A stretch of 64,000 nt of DNA from Xanthomonas hortorum pv. pelargonii (GTDB taxonomy: Bacteria > Pseudomonadota > Gammaproteobacteria > Xanthomonadales > Xanthomonadaceae), in NCBI RefSeq assembly GCF_024499015.1, contig NZ_CP098604.1:434001-498000 (forward strand), read 5' to 3'. The number at the start of each line of letters is the position of its first letter. Positions within the stretch are counted from its first letter, which is position 1. The notes under the pieces are model-generated. The model ran no database searches. It worked only from the letters and a program-made list of their open reading frames with translations, and was not told the DNA's origin. A program made the translations under genes and the position numbers. Shown piece by piece: positions 37,301 through 46,101 of the stretch.

Positions 37301-39759
37301 CTGCCGATTATCGGCGATTTATCGGCAATCGTGAGCCGTTGCATCTCTCCAGGCACCGCCATCAACGGCAGGGAGGCCTGCACCAGCTCGTCCAGCGGGC
37401 ATGGGCGATGCAGGCTGAAACCCTGCACCTGGCCCACGCCGGCCTCGCGCAGGCCGGCAATATCGGCTTCCGACTCCACCCCTTCGGCCACCACTTCGAT
37501 CCCCAGCGCCAGGCCGACCTGCGCGATCGAATGCACTGCGGCGCGATCCACCGCGTCGTGCGCGTAATTGCGCACGAAGCCGCAATCGATCTTCAGCACG
37601 TCCACGGTGAACTGTTTGAGATAGCCGAACGAGGCCAGACCGCTGCCGAAATCGTCCAGCGCCACATGGCAGCCATGCGCACGCACGCTCTGCACGAAGC
37701 GCTGCGCCTGTTCCAGATTGCCGATGACCGCGGTCTCGGTGATCTCCATGCATAGCTTGGGCACCAGCGTGGGGTAGCGCTCGAACAGCGCACACACGAA
37801 GTCGAGAAAATCCGGCTGGGCGATCGATTGCGCCGACAGATTCACATGGCACAGATCCAGTCTCGCCACATGCAGCGGATTGGCCGCCAATTGCGCGCAC
37901 AAGGTTTCCAGCACATGCACATCGACCATGCGACCCAGGCCATAGCGCTCCACCGCAGGCAGGAATTCGCCCGGGCTCAGCACGCGGCCGTCGCGCGCGC
38001 GCATGCGCACCAGCACTTCGTACCGCAGACGTCCCGGGTCGCTCAACACCTGGATTTTCTGCGCATACAACAGCAACCGCTGTTCGGCGATGGACTGCTG
38101 CACCGCGCTGATCCAACCACCGTCGTGGCGCCGCCGCGCCAGCGCCAGATCGTTTTCGTCAAAACAGCGAATGCGGTTACGCCCTTCTTCCTTGGCCGCA
38201 TAACAGGCCAGATCGGCGGCGGTCATCAAGGCGTTGAGATCACTGGCGCCCTGGCGGATTTCCACCACGCCGAAACTGCAGCTGGGCGTCAGCGGCTTGC
38301 CGCCCTGATGGCTCCACGGCTGCCCGAGCACGCCGTGCATGTGGGTAAGCACGGCCTGCGCCTGCAGCAGATCGGTATTGGCCAGCAGGATCGCGAACTC
38401 ATCGCCGCCCAGCCGCCCCAGCCAATCGCCCGGGCGCAGCTGCATGGTGATCACGTCGGCGAAATGGCACAGGAATTTGTCGCCGACCGCATGCCCGAAG
38501 GTGTCGTTGACCAGCTTGAAATGATCCAGGTCGACAAAACACAGCGCGTGGCACAGCTGCGGCGATTGCGGTGGTTCGATCAGGCGCAGCAGCCGGCGTT
38601 CGATTTCGTGGCGATTGATCAAGCCGGTCAAGGCATCGTGGCGCGCATGGAAAGACACTTCGTCGGCCAGCTCGTGCGCATGCGAGACATCTTCGATCAC
38701 CGCCAGCACCAGCGTCGGTTCTTCCGGGCCCGGCTCCACCAGCGAGGCGCTCCAGCGCCCCCACATCACCCCGCCGTCGGCGCGCAGAAAGCGCAGTTCG
38801 CCGGACTGCATCAATCTGGGCCAATCGATCATGCCGCGGCTGTCCAGCGCGATATCGCCAGGGTGCATCACCTCGGCCAGCGTGCAGGCCTGCAGTTCCT
38901 CGGGCCGGTAGCGCAGGATGTTGGCCATCGAGGTGTTTGCATCGAGCACGCGACCGTGCAGGTCAAACTTGACCATACCCAGCGCAGCCTGCTGAAACGC
39001 AGTGCGGAAGCGGCCCTCGTGCGAGAGCAGATAATCGCGGATGCGGCGCATCGCCAGCACGCAGGTGGTCAGCACCAGCAGCAAGGTGGCCACGCTGCAG
39101 AACACCATCACATCGTGCAGCAGTCGCGCGCAGCGGATCAGCAAGGCCTGAAATTTTTCGGCATCGCCGCGCATGCGCGCATCCAGCAGATGCAGGTCCT
39201 CGCGCAGGTTCTGCAGCGCGCGCGGGTCCGGCCGGCTGGTGGCTTGCGCCGATGCCGCCCTGTCGGCCAGTACGCTCAGCTGCAGGATATCGGCGTCGGT
39301 GTGTTTCCACAGCGCGATCGCCTCGCTCAGGTATGGAAACACCTGGCCGTAGCGGTACAGCCGTACCATTTGCGGCATGTCCTGGCGGGCATTGCGTCCT
39401 GCGGCAAGACCGGCGTACACCGCGTCCCAGTCGATCACCGGCTGTTCGACCGCCTGACGTGCCGCACGATCGCCCAGCGGTACCTCCAGTGCCCGACAGG
39501 CGGCCTGCAGGTCGGCTGGATCGCCACTAACGAGATAGCGCTCCAACCAGTACACCGACTCCTGCTGGGCGTTGGACCAATGGCTTTGGCCGACGATCCA
39601 GGCGGTGGCGCCGGACTGGACCTCGATCATCAGCGCCGAGAGCATCGCCATGCCGACAGCCACACCGATCAGCAATGCCAAGGGAAGTGTCAGCCAGCCG
39701 CGCACCATGTGCATGGTCCGACCACCGCTTTTGCCGCGTGCCGCCTGCGCCATCGCCAT
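37297..39759 (-). CDS. Membrane PAS-GGDEF-EAL cyclic-di-GMP protein
   Basis: The roughly 820-residue protein has two transmembrane helices (about 22-45 and 220-240) bounding a periplasmic sensor of about 175 residues, then a PAS domain (about 260-375: GRFRTAFQQAALGMVKFDLHGRVLDANTSMANILRYRPEEL), a GGDEF domain with RLGGDEF and an RxxD inhibitory site five residues before it (RPGD), and an EAL domain with YEVLVRM, HVNLSAQSI, EITETAVI, DDFGSGLASFGYL and VAEGVE. The EAL motif reads EVL, with metal-ligand Glu kept, so phosphodiesterase activity is plausible. Starts at ATG 39759 or 39753; GAGG suits 39753. It overlaps rluF by 4 bases. Confidence 0.92.
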   Translation of the reverse strand: MAMAQAARGKSGGRTMHMVRGWLTLPLALLIGVAVGMAMLSALMIEVQSGATAWIVGQSHWSNAQQESVYWLERYLVSGDPADLQAACRALEVPLGDRAARQAVEQPVIDWDAVYAGLAAGRNARQDMPQMVRLYRYGQVFPYLSEAIALWKHTDADILQLSVLADRAASAQATSRPDPRALQNLREDLHLLDARMRGDAEKFQALLIRCARLLHDVMVFCSVATLLLVLTTCVLAMRRIRDYLLSHEGRFRTAFQQAALGMVKFDLHGRVLDANTSMANILRYRPEELQACTLAEVMHPGDIALDSRGMIDWPRLMQSGELRFLRADGGVMWGRWSASLVEPGPEEPTLVLAVIEDVSHAHELADEVSFHARHDALTGLINRHEIERRLLRLIEPPQSPQLCHALCFVDLDHFKLVNDTFGHAVGDKFLCHFADVITMQLRPGDWLGRLGGDEFAILLANTDLLQAQAVLTHMHGVLGQPWSHQGGKPLTPSCSFGVVEIRQGASDLNALMTAADLACYAAKEEGRNRIRCFDENDLALARRRHDGGWISAVQQSIAEQRLLLYAQKIQVLSDPGRLRYEVLVRMRARDGRVLSPGEFLPAVERYGLGRMVDVHVLETLCAQLAANPLHVARLDLCHVNLSAQSIAQPDFLDFVCALFERYPTLVPKLCMEITETAVIGNLEQAQRFVQSVRAHGCHVALDDFGSGLASFGYLKQFTVDVLKIDCGFVRNYAHDAVDRAAVHSIAQVGLALGIEVVAEGVESEADIAGLREAGVGQVQGFSLHRPCPLDELVQASLPLMAVPGEMQRLTIADKSPIIGR

Positions 39760-40027
39760 CCTCGTCCCCCGCCGCTGCCCAATGCGATTCAGGCGCCCAG
39801 TGGGCGCCTGAAGGCAGTAGCGGCCGCAACGACCGAGTCTGTATGGCAATGCGCACCCGGCGAGCACAACTGCCTCACGGACTTAGCATGGCTAACAAAG
39901 GGTGGTTCGCAATGGGCAACGCCTGAAGAACCAGACGCGGGATCCGGTATGCGTCAATAAACATACCGATTCCGGAGGCCGACTGCGTGGACCGGGCGGC
40001 CGCACGCAGCGGGTTTGTCAGCTCCGC

Positions 40028-41977
40028 TTACTCGCCGCGCGGCTTGGGCGGACCCTTGCGATGCGGCGCGCCGGCACGGTCCATCGGACGGTTCGGCCCA
40101 TTCGGGCGACCGGCCGGCTTGCCGCTACGCGGGAAGCGCGGCTTGGACGGCGACGCCGCAGCCTCGCCCTCTTCCAGCTTGCGCATGTTGAGCTGCTGGC
40201 CAGACACCCAGACCTTCTTCAGGTGCGTCAGCAATTCGCGCGGCATGTCGGCCGGCAGATCCAGAATCGAATAATCGTCCTGGATGTCGATACGGCCGAT
40301 GTAGCGGCTTTCCAGACCCGCTTCGTTGGCGATCGCGCCGACGATGTTGGCCGGCTTCACGCCGTGGGTGTGGCCCACTTCGATGCGGTAGCTCTCCATG
40401 CCGACCTCCGGCTCGCCACGCGGTGCGACCGGGTCGCGACGCGGACGCACGGCGCCAGCGCCGTCACCGGCAAACGCAGGGCGCTCGGCACGCGGCGGAC
40501 GCGCAGCGCGCTCGCCATCGGCACGCGGGCCGCGCTCGAACTTCGGCTCGAAGCGTGGGCGCTCGCCACGATCACCGCGGTCATTACGATCGCCGCGATC
40601 GGCACGCTCGTTACGCTGCGGTGCGAATTCCTCGCGTGCGCCACGCACCGGCGGGGTCAGCAGGAACGGCGAATCGCCTTGCAGCAACTTGGCCATCGCC
40701 GCAGCGATATCGATCGCCGGCACGTTGTTCTCGCTCTCGTAGCGCTGCAGCAGATCGCGATACATCTCGATCTGGCCGCCGGCCAAGGTCTCGGTGATGC
40801 GGGTCATGAAACGCGCCACGCGAGTGTCGTTGACCGCATCCACGCTGGGCAGCTGCATTTCTTCGATCGGCTGACGGGTCGCACGCTCGATCGAACGCAG
40901 CATGCCCTTCTCACGCGGAGTGACGAACAGGATCGCATCGCCGGTGCGGCCGGCACGGCCGGTACGGCCGATGCGGTGCACATAGCTTTCGGTGTCGTAC
41001 GGAATGTCGTAGTTCAGCACGTGGCTGACGCGCTCAACGTCCAGGCCGCGTGCGGCCACGTCGGTGGCAACCAGGATGTCCAGCTTGCCGTCCTTGAGCT
41101 GGGCAATGGTCTTCTCACGTGCAGCCTGCTGCATGTCGCCGTTGATGGCGGCAGCGGCCAGACCGCGCGCCTGCAGCTTCTGCGCCAGTTCTTCGGTACC
41201 GGCCTTGGTGCGCGCGAAGATGATCATGCCGTCGAACGGCTCGACCTCGAGAATGCGGGTCAGCGCATCCAGCTTGTGCAAACCGCTCACCCACCAATAG
41301 CGCTGGCGGATGTTGGCCGAGGTGGTGGTCTTGGCCGCGATGGTGACTTCGGCCGGGTCCTTCAGATAGGTCTGCGCGATCCGGCGGATCGCCGGCGGCA
41401 TGGTCGCGGAGAACAGCGCCACCTGGCGCTTTTCCGGCAACTTCTTCAGCACCGCTTCGACGTCGTCGATGAAGCCCATGCGCAGCATTTCGTCGGCTTC
41501 GTCCAGCACCAGCGTCTTGAGCTGGGACAGATCCAGGGTGCCGCGATCCAGGTGATCGATCACGCGGCCGGGAGTGCCCACCACCACATGCACGCCGCGC
41601 TTGAGCGCGCTCAGCTGCTGGGCGTAGGGCTGGCCGCCGTAGACCGGCAGCACGCGGAAGCCGGGAATGGCTTCGGCATATTTCTGGAATGCCTCGGCGA
41701 CCTGGATGGCCAGCTCGCGGGTCGGGGCCAGCACCAGCGCCTGCGGCTTGAGCTGGTTCAGATCGGCGTTGGACAGCACCGGCAGCGCGAACGCAGCGGT
41801 CTTGCCGGTGCCGGTCTGCGCCTGGCCGAGGACGTCGCGGCCAGCAAGCAGCGCGGGAATGGTGGCAGCCTGGATCGGCGAAGGGGTCTCGTAGCCAACG
41901 TTGGCGACGGCCTTCATCACAGCGTCTGAGAGGCCGAGGTCTGCAAACAGCAGCGGCGCGGGAGATTCTTGGGTCAT
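40028..41977 (-). CDS. deaD: DEAD-box ATP-dependent RNA helicase (DeaD/CsdA-like)
   Basis: The 649-residue helicase has all core motifs: Q-motif (FADLGLSDAVMKAVANVGYETPSPIQ), I AQTGTGKT (about 53-60), Ia PTRELA, Ib TPGR, II DEAD (159-162), III SAT, and V/VI TDVAARGLD and HRIGRTGRAGR. It continues with an Arg/Asp/Glu-rich low-complexity linker (about 445-535) and a DbpA-type RNA-binding domain (about 538-612: YRIEVGHTHGVKPANIVGAIANEAGLESRYIGRIDIQDDYSILDLP), ending in a Pro/Arg/Gly-rich basic tail. This is the DeaD layout: ribosome assembly and mRNA handling, often cold-related. ATG 41977 has CGGAG upstream; the frame extends 16 codons before it. Confidence 0.94.
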   Translation of the reverse strand: MTQESPAPLLFADLGLSDAVMKAVANVGYETPSPIQAATIPALLAGRDVLGQAQTGTGKTAAFALPVLSNADLNQLKPQALVLAPTRELAIQVAEAFQKYAEAIPGFRVLPVYGGQPYAQQLSALKRGVHVVVGTPGRVIDHLDRGTLDLSQLKTLVLDEADEMLRMGFIDDVEAVLKKLPEKRQVALFSATMPPAIRRIAQTYLKDPAEVTIAAKTTTSANIRQRYWWVSGLHKLDALTRILEVEPFDGMIIFARTKAGTEELAQKLQARGLAAAAINGDMQQAAREKTIAQLKDGKLDILVATDVAARGLDVERVSHVLNYDIPYDTESYVHRIGRTGRAGRTGDAILFVTPREKGMLRSIERATRQPIEEMQLPSVDAVNDTRVARFMTRITETLAGGQIEMYRDLLQRYESENNVPAIDIAAAMAKLLQGDSPFLLTPPVRGAREEFAPQRNERADRGDRNDRGDRGERPRFEPKFERGPRADGERAARPPRAERPAFAGDGAGAVRPRRDPVAPRGEPEVGMESYRIEVGHTHGVKPANIVGAIANEAGLESRYIGRIDIQDDYSILDLPADMPRELLTHLKKVWVSGQQLNMRKLEEGEAAASPSKPRFPRSGKPAGRPNGPNRPMDRAGAPHRKGPPKPRGE

Positions 41978-42148
41978 TGGTAACTCCGGAGGCGCCGCAC
42001 GGATCCGGCAGGCGCAAAGCAGCATAGTGTGCGCCTTCAGGCCCCCTGCTGTCGAAATTTCCGTGACAGTCCGTTCAGGCTGTGAGGATTTGCGCTGCCT
42101 GGCGAATCATCTCTTCGAACCTTCTTATCCACTTGCGCGGCCGGAGCC

Positions 42149-42649
42149 ATGTCCCTGGAAACAGACCTTCACACCCGCTTCAACGCCTTGCTGCAGCATC
42201 ACCGCGGCATCGTCCTGAAGGTCGCGGCCAGCTATTGCTGGAACCCGGACGACCGCGCCGAGCTGGTGCAAGACATCACCGTGCAGTTATGGCGCGCGTT
42301 TTCAGGCTACGACCCAAACCGGCGTTTTTCCACCTGGATGTATCGCATCGCATTGAACGTGGCGATCAGCGATCTGCGCGGCCGCAGCCGGGCTACGTAC
42401 GAGCCGGTGCCGCTGGAGGCGGTGGCCGACAGCATCGCCGATCCACTGGCACGCGACCCGGCGCACGAGCAGCAGATCGCCGCGCTCTACGGCTTCATCG
42501 CGCAACTGCCGCGGCTGGAGCGCGCATTGATGCTGCTGTATCTGGACGACCACAGCTACCGCGAGATCGGCGAGGTGCTCGGCATCAGCGAAACCAACGT
42601 CGCCACGAAACTCAGCCGTCTGAAAGCGCGCATCCGCGCAGAACTCTGA
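42149..42649 (+). CDS. ECF-type RNA polymerase sigma factor
   Basis: The 166-residue sigma factor has region 2 (about 10-80: LQHHRGIVLKVAASYCWNPDDRAELVQDITVQLWRAFSGYDPNRRFSTWMYRIALNVAISDLRGRSR) and region 4 (about 110-165: LPRLERALMLLYLDDHSYREIGEVLGISETNVATKLSRLKARIRAEL). No region 1.1 or 3 is present. It should direct RNA polymerase to a specific set of promoters. The next gene, 28 bases downstream, encodes a membrane protein that is the natural candidate for its anti-sigma partner. ATG 42149 has a CGGAG-like site. The group of ECF factors is not identified by eye. Confidence 0.95.
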   Translation: MSLETDLHTRFNALLQHHRGIVLKVAASYCWNPDDRAELVQDITVQLWRAFSGYDPNRRFSTWMYRIALNVAISDLRGRSRATYEPVPLEAVADSIADPLARDPAHEQQIAALYGFIAQLPRLERALMLLYLDDHSYREIGEVLGISETNVATKLSRLKARIRAEL

Positions 42650-42677
42650 CCCACACGACCCGCAAGAGGAGCAGCAC

Positions 42678-43325
42678 ATGGAACTCGACGACATGCAACG
42701 CGCCTGGCACGCAGTGCACCAACGCCTGGATCAGCAAACCGCCCTTACCGACCAACTGCTCGGCGAGGTGCGCGGCCACGCAGCGCGCGCCAGCCTGCGC
42801 CCGCTATGGGCGAGCCAGATCGCGCAGTTGCTGTGCGCCGTCGCGCTGAACATCGTGATCGCACGCAATTGGCTTGCCCACGCGGACCAGGCTGCGGCGA
42901 TCATCGGCGGCGTGCTGCTGCAGGCGTGGAGTATTGCGCTGGCAATCTCCGCACTACGCCAACTGCAATTGGTGTCGCAGCTGGATTTCGCCGGGCCGCT
43001 GCTGCAGACACAGCAGGCGCTCGCGCAACTGCGGCGCTGGCGCACGCGGGTGGCGCCGTGGCTGGGCGTTGTGTTCTGGGTACTCTGGGTCGCAGTGGCC
43101 GATGGCCTCTGGCGCATGCTCACCGGCATGACGCTGCCGCACAGCTGGCTGCTGATCAATGCGCTGGTGGGCATGCTCGGGGCCATCGGCACCTGGCTCG
43201 GCTACCGGCGACTGCAACGCACCCAGCATCCGTGGCTGGAACGTATCGACAACGCGCATGCCGGCCCAGGCGTCATCCGCGCCGAAAGCATGCTGGACGA
43301 GATCGCCCGCTTTCGACGCGAATAA
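42678..43325 (+). CDS. Four-helix membrane protein, candidate partner of the ECF sigma factor
   Basis: The 215-residue protein has a soluble N-terminus of about 45 residues (MELDDMQRAWHAVHQRLDQQTALTDQLLGEVRGHAARASL), four hydrophobic helices (about 48-65, 72-92, 125-147 and 152-172) and a soluble C-terminal helix. I do not recognise the family, and it lacks the HxxxCxxC anti-sigma zinc motif. It has AAGAGGAG upstream and follows the sigma gene by 28 bases on the same strand, so it is probably cotranscribed. The placement makes an anti-sigma or sensor role a reasonable guess, not a finding from its sequence. Confidence 0.82.
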   Translation: MELDDMQRAWHAVHQRLDQQTALTDQLLGEVRGHAARASLRPLWASQIAQLLCAVALNIVIARNWLAHADQAAAIIGGVLLQAWSIALAISALRQLQLVSQLDFAGPLLQTQQALAQLRRWRTRVAPWLGVVFWVLWVAVADGLWRMLTGMTLPHSWLLINALVGMLGAIGTWLGYRRLQRTQHPWLERIDNAHAGPGVIRAESMLDEIARFRRE

Positions 43326-43480
43326 CTCACTGGCGCCACACGCGAATCGCAGCGCATTGGATGCTGCCAAAGCGCTTGCATGGTGACGTATCGATCCAGC
43401 TGCCGCCCTTCACCTTGCCGCAGTGGTGTTGTCGCCTGCGACAGGCGGATAATCGCCGTCTTCCTGTTAGCGAGCGCACC

Positions 43481-43723
43481 ATGCAATTCCTGGAATTCGA
43501 CCTGGACGGCGAGTACATCGAACTCAACCAACTGCTCAAGCTAGCCGGCATTGCCGACAGCGGTGGCCAGGGCAAGGCGATCGTCGCCAGCGGTGCGGTC
43601 AGCGTCGATGGCGTGCAGGAGCTGCGCAAGACCGCCAAGATCCGCCCCGGCCAGCTGGTGCAATTGGACGATGTGGAAATCCGCGTGCTGGCGTTGGACC
43701 CCGATGCGGAGCCGGCAGAATGA
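43481..43723 (+). CDS. S4-domain RNA-binding protein (YbcJ/RqcP-like)
   Basis: The 80-residue protein is a single S4 RNA-binding domain: MQFLEFDLDGEYIELNQLLKLAGIADSGGQGKAIVASGAVSVDGVQELRKTAKIRPGQLVQLDDVEIRVL. This length and pattern match the YbcJ/YaaA-type small S4 proteins (E. coli YbcJ, 70 residues), which bind structured RNA; the target is unknown. It lies within a longer reading frame that starts at 42806, but only this part is coding. Its TGA stop overlaps the next gene's ATG (ATGA), so the two are translationally coupled. There is no strong ribosome-binding site before ATG 43481. Confidence 0.9.
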   Translation: MQFLEFDLDGEYIELNQLLKLAGIADSGGQGKAIVASGAVSVDGVQELRKTAKIRPGQLVQLDDVEIRVLALDPDAEPAE

Positions 43724-44040
43724 AGGTGGTGCAGGTCAGCTGGCGCAATATCGCGCCCTCGGCAGAAGATCCGGACCACGATGTCTATATTTTTTCGATC
43801 GATGCCGATTCGGCGACGCCGTTCTGGTTCGAGCAGTCGATTCGTGGCGGCCACGCCGAGCGCGGCGGTTGCAGCATGCTGGCCTTGCACGAGCTGGAAG
43901 GCTGGCCTGGCGGCTGGCGCGCAGATGTGACCAAAGCCGGCTGCGCCTGGGTGATTCCCCTGCTGGAAGAAGCCTTGCGCAGTGGCGATGCGCGGACGGC
44001 GATCGATGCGATTCTTGCGCGGGTAAACGCGCCGGTTTGA
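43720..44040 (+). CDS. Hypothetical protein coupled to the S4 protein
   Basis: The 106-residue protein is not one I recognise: MKVVQVSWRNIAPSAEDPDHDVYIFSIDADSATPFWFEQSIRGGHAERGG, then Trp-rich LEGWPGGWRADVTKAGCAWVIPLLEEALRSGDARTAIDAILARV. It looks soluble, with mixed strands at the N-terminus and helices at the C-terminus, and no signal peptide. It overlaps the S4-domain gene by four bases, which is good evidence that it is a real gene and that the two products may work together. Confidence 0.78.
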   Translation: MKVVQVSWRNIAPSAEDPDHDVYIFSIDADSATPFWFEQSIRGGHAERGGCSMLALHELEGWPGGWRADVTKAGCAWVIPLLEEALRSGDARTAIDAILARVNAPV

Positions 44041-44108
44041 TTGCACTCTGCTTGGCTACAGGCGGTCTGACTGCAGCACGAGCAACCCCAAATGCTCGGC
44101 CAACCATA

Positions 44109-44321
44109 CTGTCCGCTCACGCAGTGATAAACCTTGCAACGCAACCTCGTAGCGCGATGAAACGCCGTGGCGCAACGCGTGACGCGCCCATGGCGACAGC
44201 TTGATGATCGCCTGACACCGCTGTCCGCTCACGCAGTGAGAGCCATCGCAAAACACCCTCGCCCAGCGATGCACCAACGTGGCGCGGCAGGTACTGCTTG
44301 CACCGCGATCCCTTCAGCGCG
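44109..44321. repeat. Imperfect tandem repeat starting CTGTCCGCTCACGCAGTGA
   Basis: The 19-base CTGTCCGCTCACGCAGTGA occurs at 44109 and again at 44221, spaced 112 bases. The following ~60 bases are related but diverged between the copies (GCAACGCAACCTCGTAGCG against GCAAAACACCCTCGCCCAG), both holding CGATG and CGTGGCGC. The second copy runs into the end of the hydroxylase gene. It fills most of the 280-base gap between two convergent genes. Confidence 0.72.
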
Positions 44322-45500
44322 TCAAACGCTCCGCTGCGTCAAATGCGCCGCAATTGCCTGTTTGAACGGTGCTACCGCATGCGCCGCACGCAGCGCACCA
44401 CGTCGCAACAAGCGGGCCGGCGCACGTTCGTCGGTATACAGCGCGGCCAGTGCATTGGTCGCTTCGTACAGCGGCCGCGTTGCCAGCCGATGCGCACGTT
44501 CGTAGCCGCGCAACAGCGACGCAGCGCCGATATCGCGCCCGGCACCTGTGGCGGCACGCACGCGCTCGGCCAGGCGTGCCTGGCCCTGCAAGCCGAAGTT
44601 GAACCCATGCGCAGTGACCGGGTGCATGCCCACTGCCGCATCGCCGATCAACGCAGCACGCTCGGCTACGAAACGCTGTGCATAGGCCGCCACCAACGGA
44701 TACGCATGCCGGCTGCCGTCCTGCTGCATCGGGCCGAGCCGATGTTCGAATGCCTCGGTCACCGCTGCGCTGAAGTCCGCCTCGTTCATCGCCAGCAAGG
44801 CCTCTATCTGCCGCGGCGGCAGCGTCAGCACTGCGCCGGCGCGATTGCCCTGCAGCGGCAACAACGCCAGCGTCTTGCCATAGCCGAACCACTCCCATGC
44901 CGCCTGCCGATGCGGCAGCGCATGACGCATGCGGCACACCAGCATGCTCTTGCCGAAATCGCGCAGCTGCGCGCCGATACCAAGCAGGCGCCGGGTGCTG
45001 GAAAATCGACTGTCGGCCGCTACCAACAGGCGCGCCGACAGCGTTTGCCCATCGGATAACTGCAGCACCACGCAGTCGCCACACTGCTGCACGGCCAGCA
45101 ACGTGCAGCCGCAACGCATGTCCACTGCAGGTTGTGTCTGCACGGCCTGCCAGGCGGCGCGACGGATCAGATGATTCGGCACCAGCCAACCCAGATCGCC
45201 AGCGCTGCGTGCGGAGGCCGCAAAGGTCAATGCGAACTGCGAATGCCCATCCATGACGCGTGCATCGCGCAGCGGGGAGATCGCATTACTGGGAAACTGC
45301 TGCCAGATCCCCAGTTGTTCCAGCAGCGCACGCGAGGCGTGGGTCAATGCGATCTCGCGCCCGTCGAATGCAGGATCGGCGAGCTGCGCGCGCGGTTGCT
45401 GGTCGACCAACACCATCGACAGACCACTGCCTGCCAACGACCGCGCAAAGCTCAGGCCCACCGGCCCCGCGCCAATCACCGCGATATCTACCGATTGCAT
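44322..45500 (-). CDS. FAD-dependent UbiH/UbiM-type ubiquinone hydroxylase
   Basis: The 392-residue flavoprotein has an N-terminal FAD-binding GxGxxG (VDIAVIGAGPVGLSFARSLA), the GREIALTHASRALLEQLGIW and GDAAVGMHPVTAHGFNFGLQGQARLAER segments typical of the UbiH/UbiF/UbiM/COQ6 family, in which the Asp of GDA contacts FAD. It should hydroxylate the ubiquinone ring. The stretch HPVTAHGFNFGLQG and the lone genomic position suggest the UbiM-type 5-demethoxyubiquinol hydroxylase group, but I cannot separate it from UbiH or UbiF without alignment. ATG 45500 is chosen, as the FAD motif follows at once. Confidence 0.87.
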   Translation of the reverse strand: MQSVDIAVIGAGPVGLSFARSLAGSGLSMVLVDQQPRAQLADPAFDGREIALTHASRALLEQLGIWQQFPSNAISPLRDARVMDGHSQFALTFAASARSAGDLGWLVPNHLIRRAAWQAVQTQPAVDMRCGCTLLAVQQCGDCVVLQLSDGQTLSARLLVAADSRFSSTRRLLGIGAQLRDFGKSMLVCRMRHALPHRQAAWEWFGYGKTLALLPLQGNRAGAVLTLPPRQIEALLAMNEADFSAAVTEAFEHRLGPMQQDGSRHAYPLVAAYAQRFVAERAALIGDAAVGMHPVTAHGFNFGLQGQARLAERVRAATGAGRDIGAASLLRGYERAHRLATRPLYEATNALAALYTDERAPARLLRRGALRAAHAVAPFKQAIAAHLTQRSV

Positions 45501-45674
45501 GATGCGCTCCGCTACCACCGATGCGCTCAGTCTAGCGGCAGTGGTGTTGACTGGCTTTGATCGGGATCAAGCCGCAACGGGAACAGATGACAAACCACCG
45601 TAGCAATCGGGCGATCTCTCGCTAGGTTTATCAGACACTGGCCAGCCGTCTGCGCGAACGCAGAACACGGCACA

Positions 45675-46076
45675 TCACCAGCCCAGCAGCGCCCGCACCA
45701 GCTTGACGATGCCCCAGAACGACACCACCCAGATCGCACTACGCAGATAAGGGATGCCTGCTGCATAAACCGGCACATAGGCCACGCGCGCCCACAGATA
45801 CAGCTGCACAGCGAGCGCAGTCTCCGCGTTGGTGCGTCCGGCAACGCTCACCGCAAGCACTGCAGCAGCGAAGATCGGAAAGGTTTCCTGATAGTTGCGG
45901 AAGGCGCGATCCAGCCGCGCCGCAACGCCGGTCAACGGTTTGGTCTCGCCATCGCGCGCGCTGGCGTTCCACTTGGTGCCGCGCTGGGCAGTCATGCTGG
46001 CCGAGGCGGCCAGCAATTGCACCAGGCCGAGCACCATCGCCCAGCCCAGCATCTTTAGTTCGATCGTCAGTTCCAC
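45675..46076 (-). CDS. MAPEG family membrane protein
   Basis: The 133-residue protein has four hydrophobic helices and the MAPEG signature FRNYQETFPIF (NxxExxP) at about residues 59-69, with basic RGTKWNASARDGETKP before it. Eukaryotic MAPEG proteins are glutathione-dependent transferases or peroxidases; the role of bacterial members is poorly known. The start is GTG 46076, preceded at about 7 bases by GGAG on the minus strand. It lies 25 bases after the DUF4019 gene and may be cotranscribed with it. Confidence 0.9.
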   Translation of the reverse strand: MELTIELKMLGWAMVLGLVQLLAASASMTAQRGTKWNASARDGETKPLTGVAARLDRAFRNYQETFPIFAAAVLAVSVAGRTNAETALAVQLYLWARVAYVPVYAAGIPYLRSAIWVVSFWGIVKLVRALLGW

Positions 46077-46101
46077 TCAGAGTCTCCGGTTGGCCGCGGC
46101 A

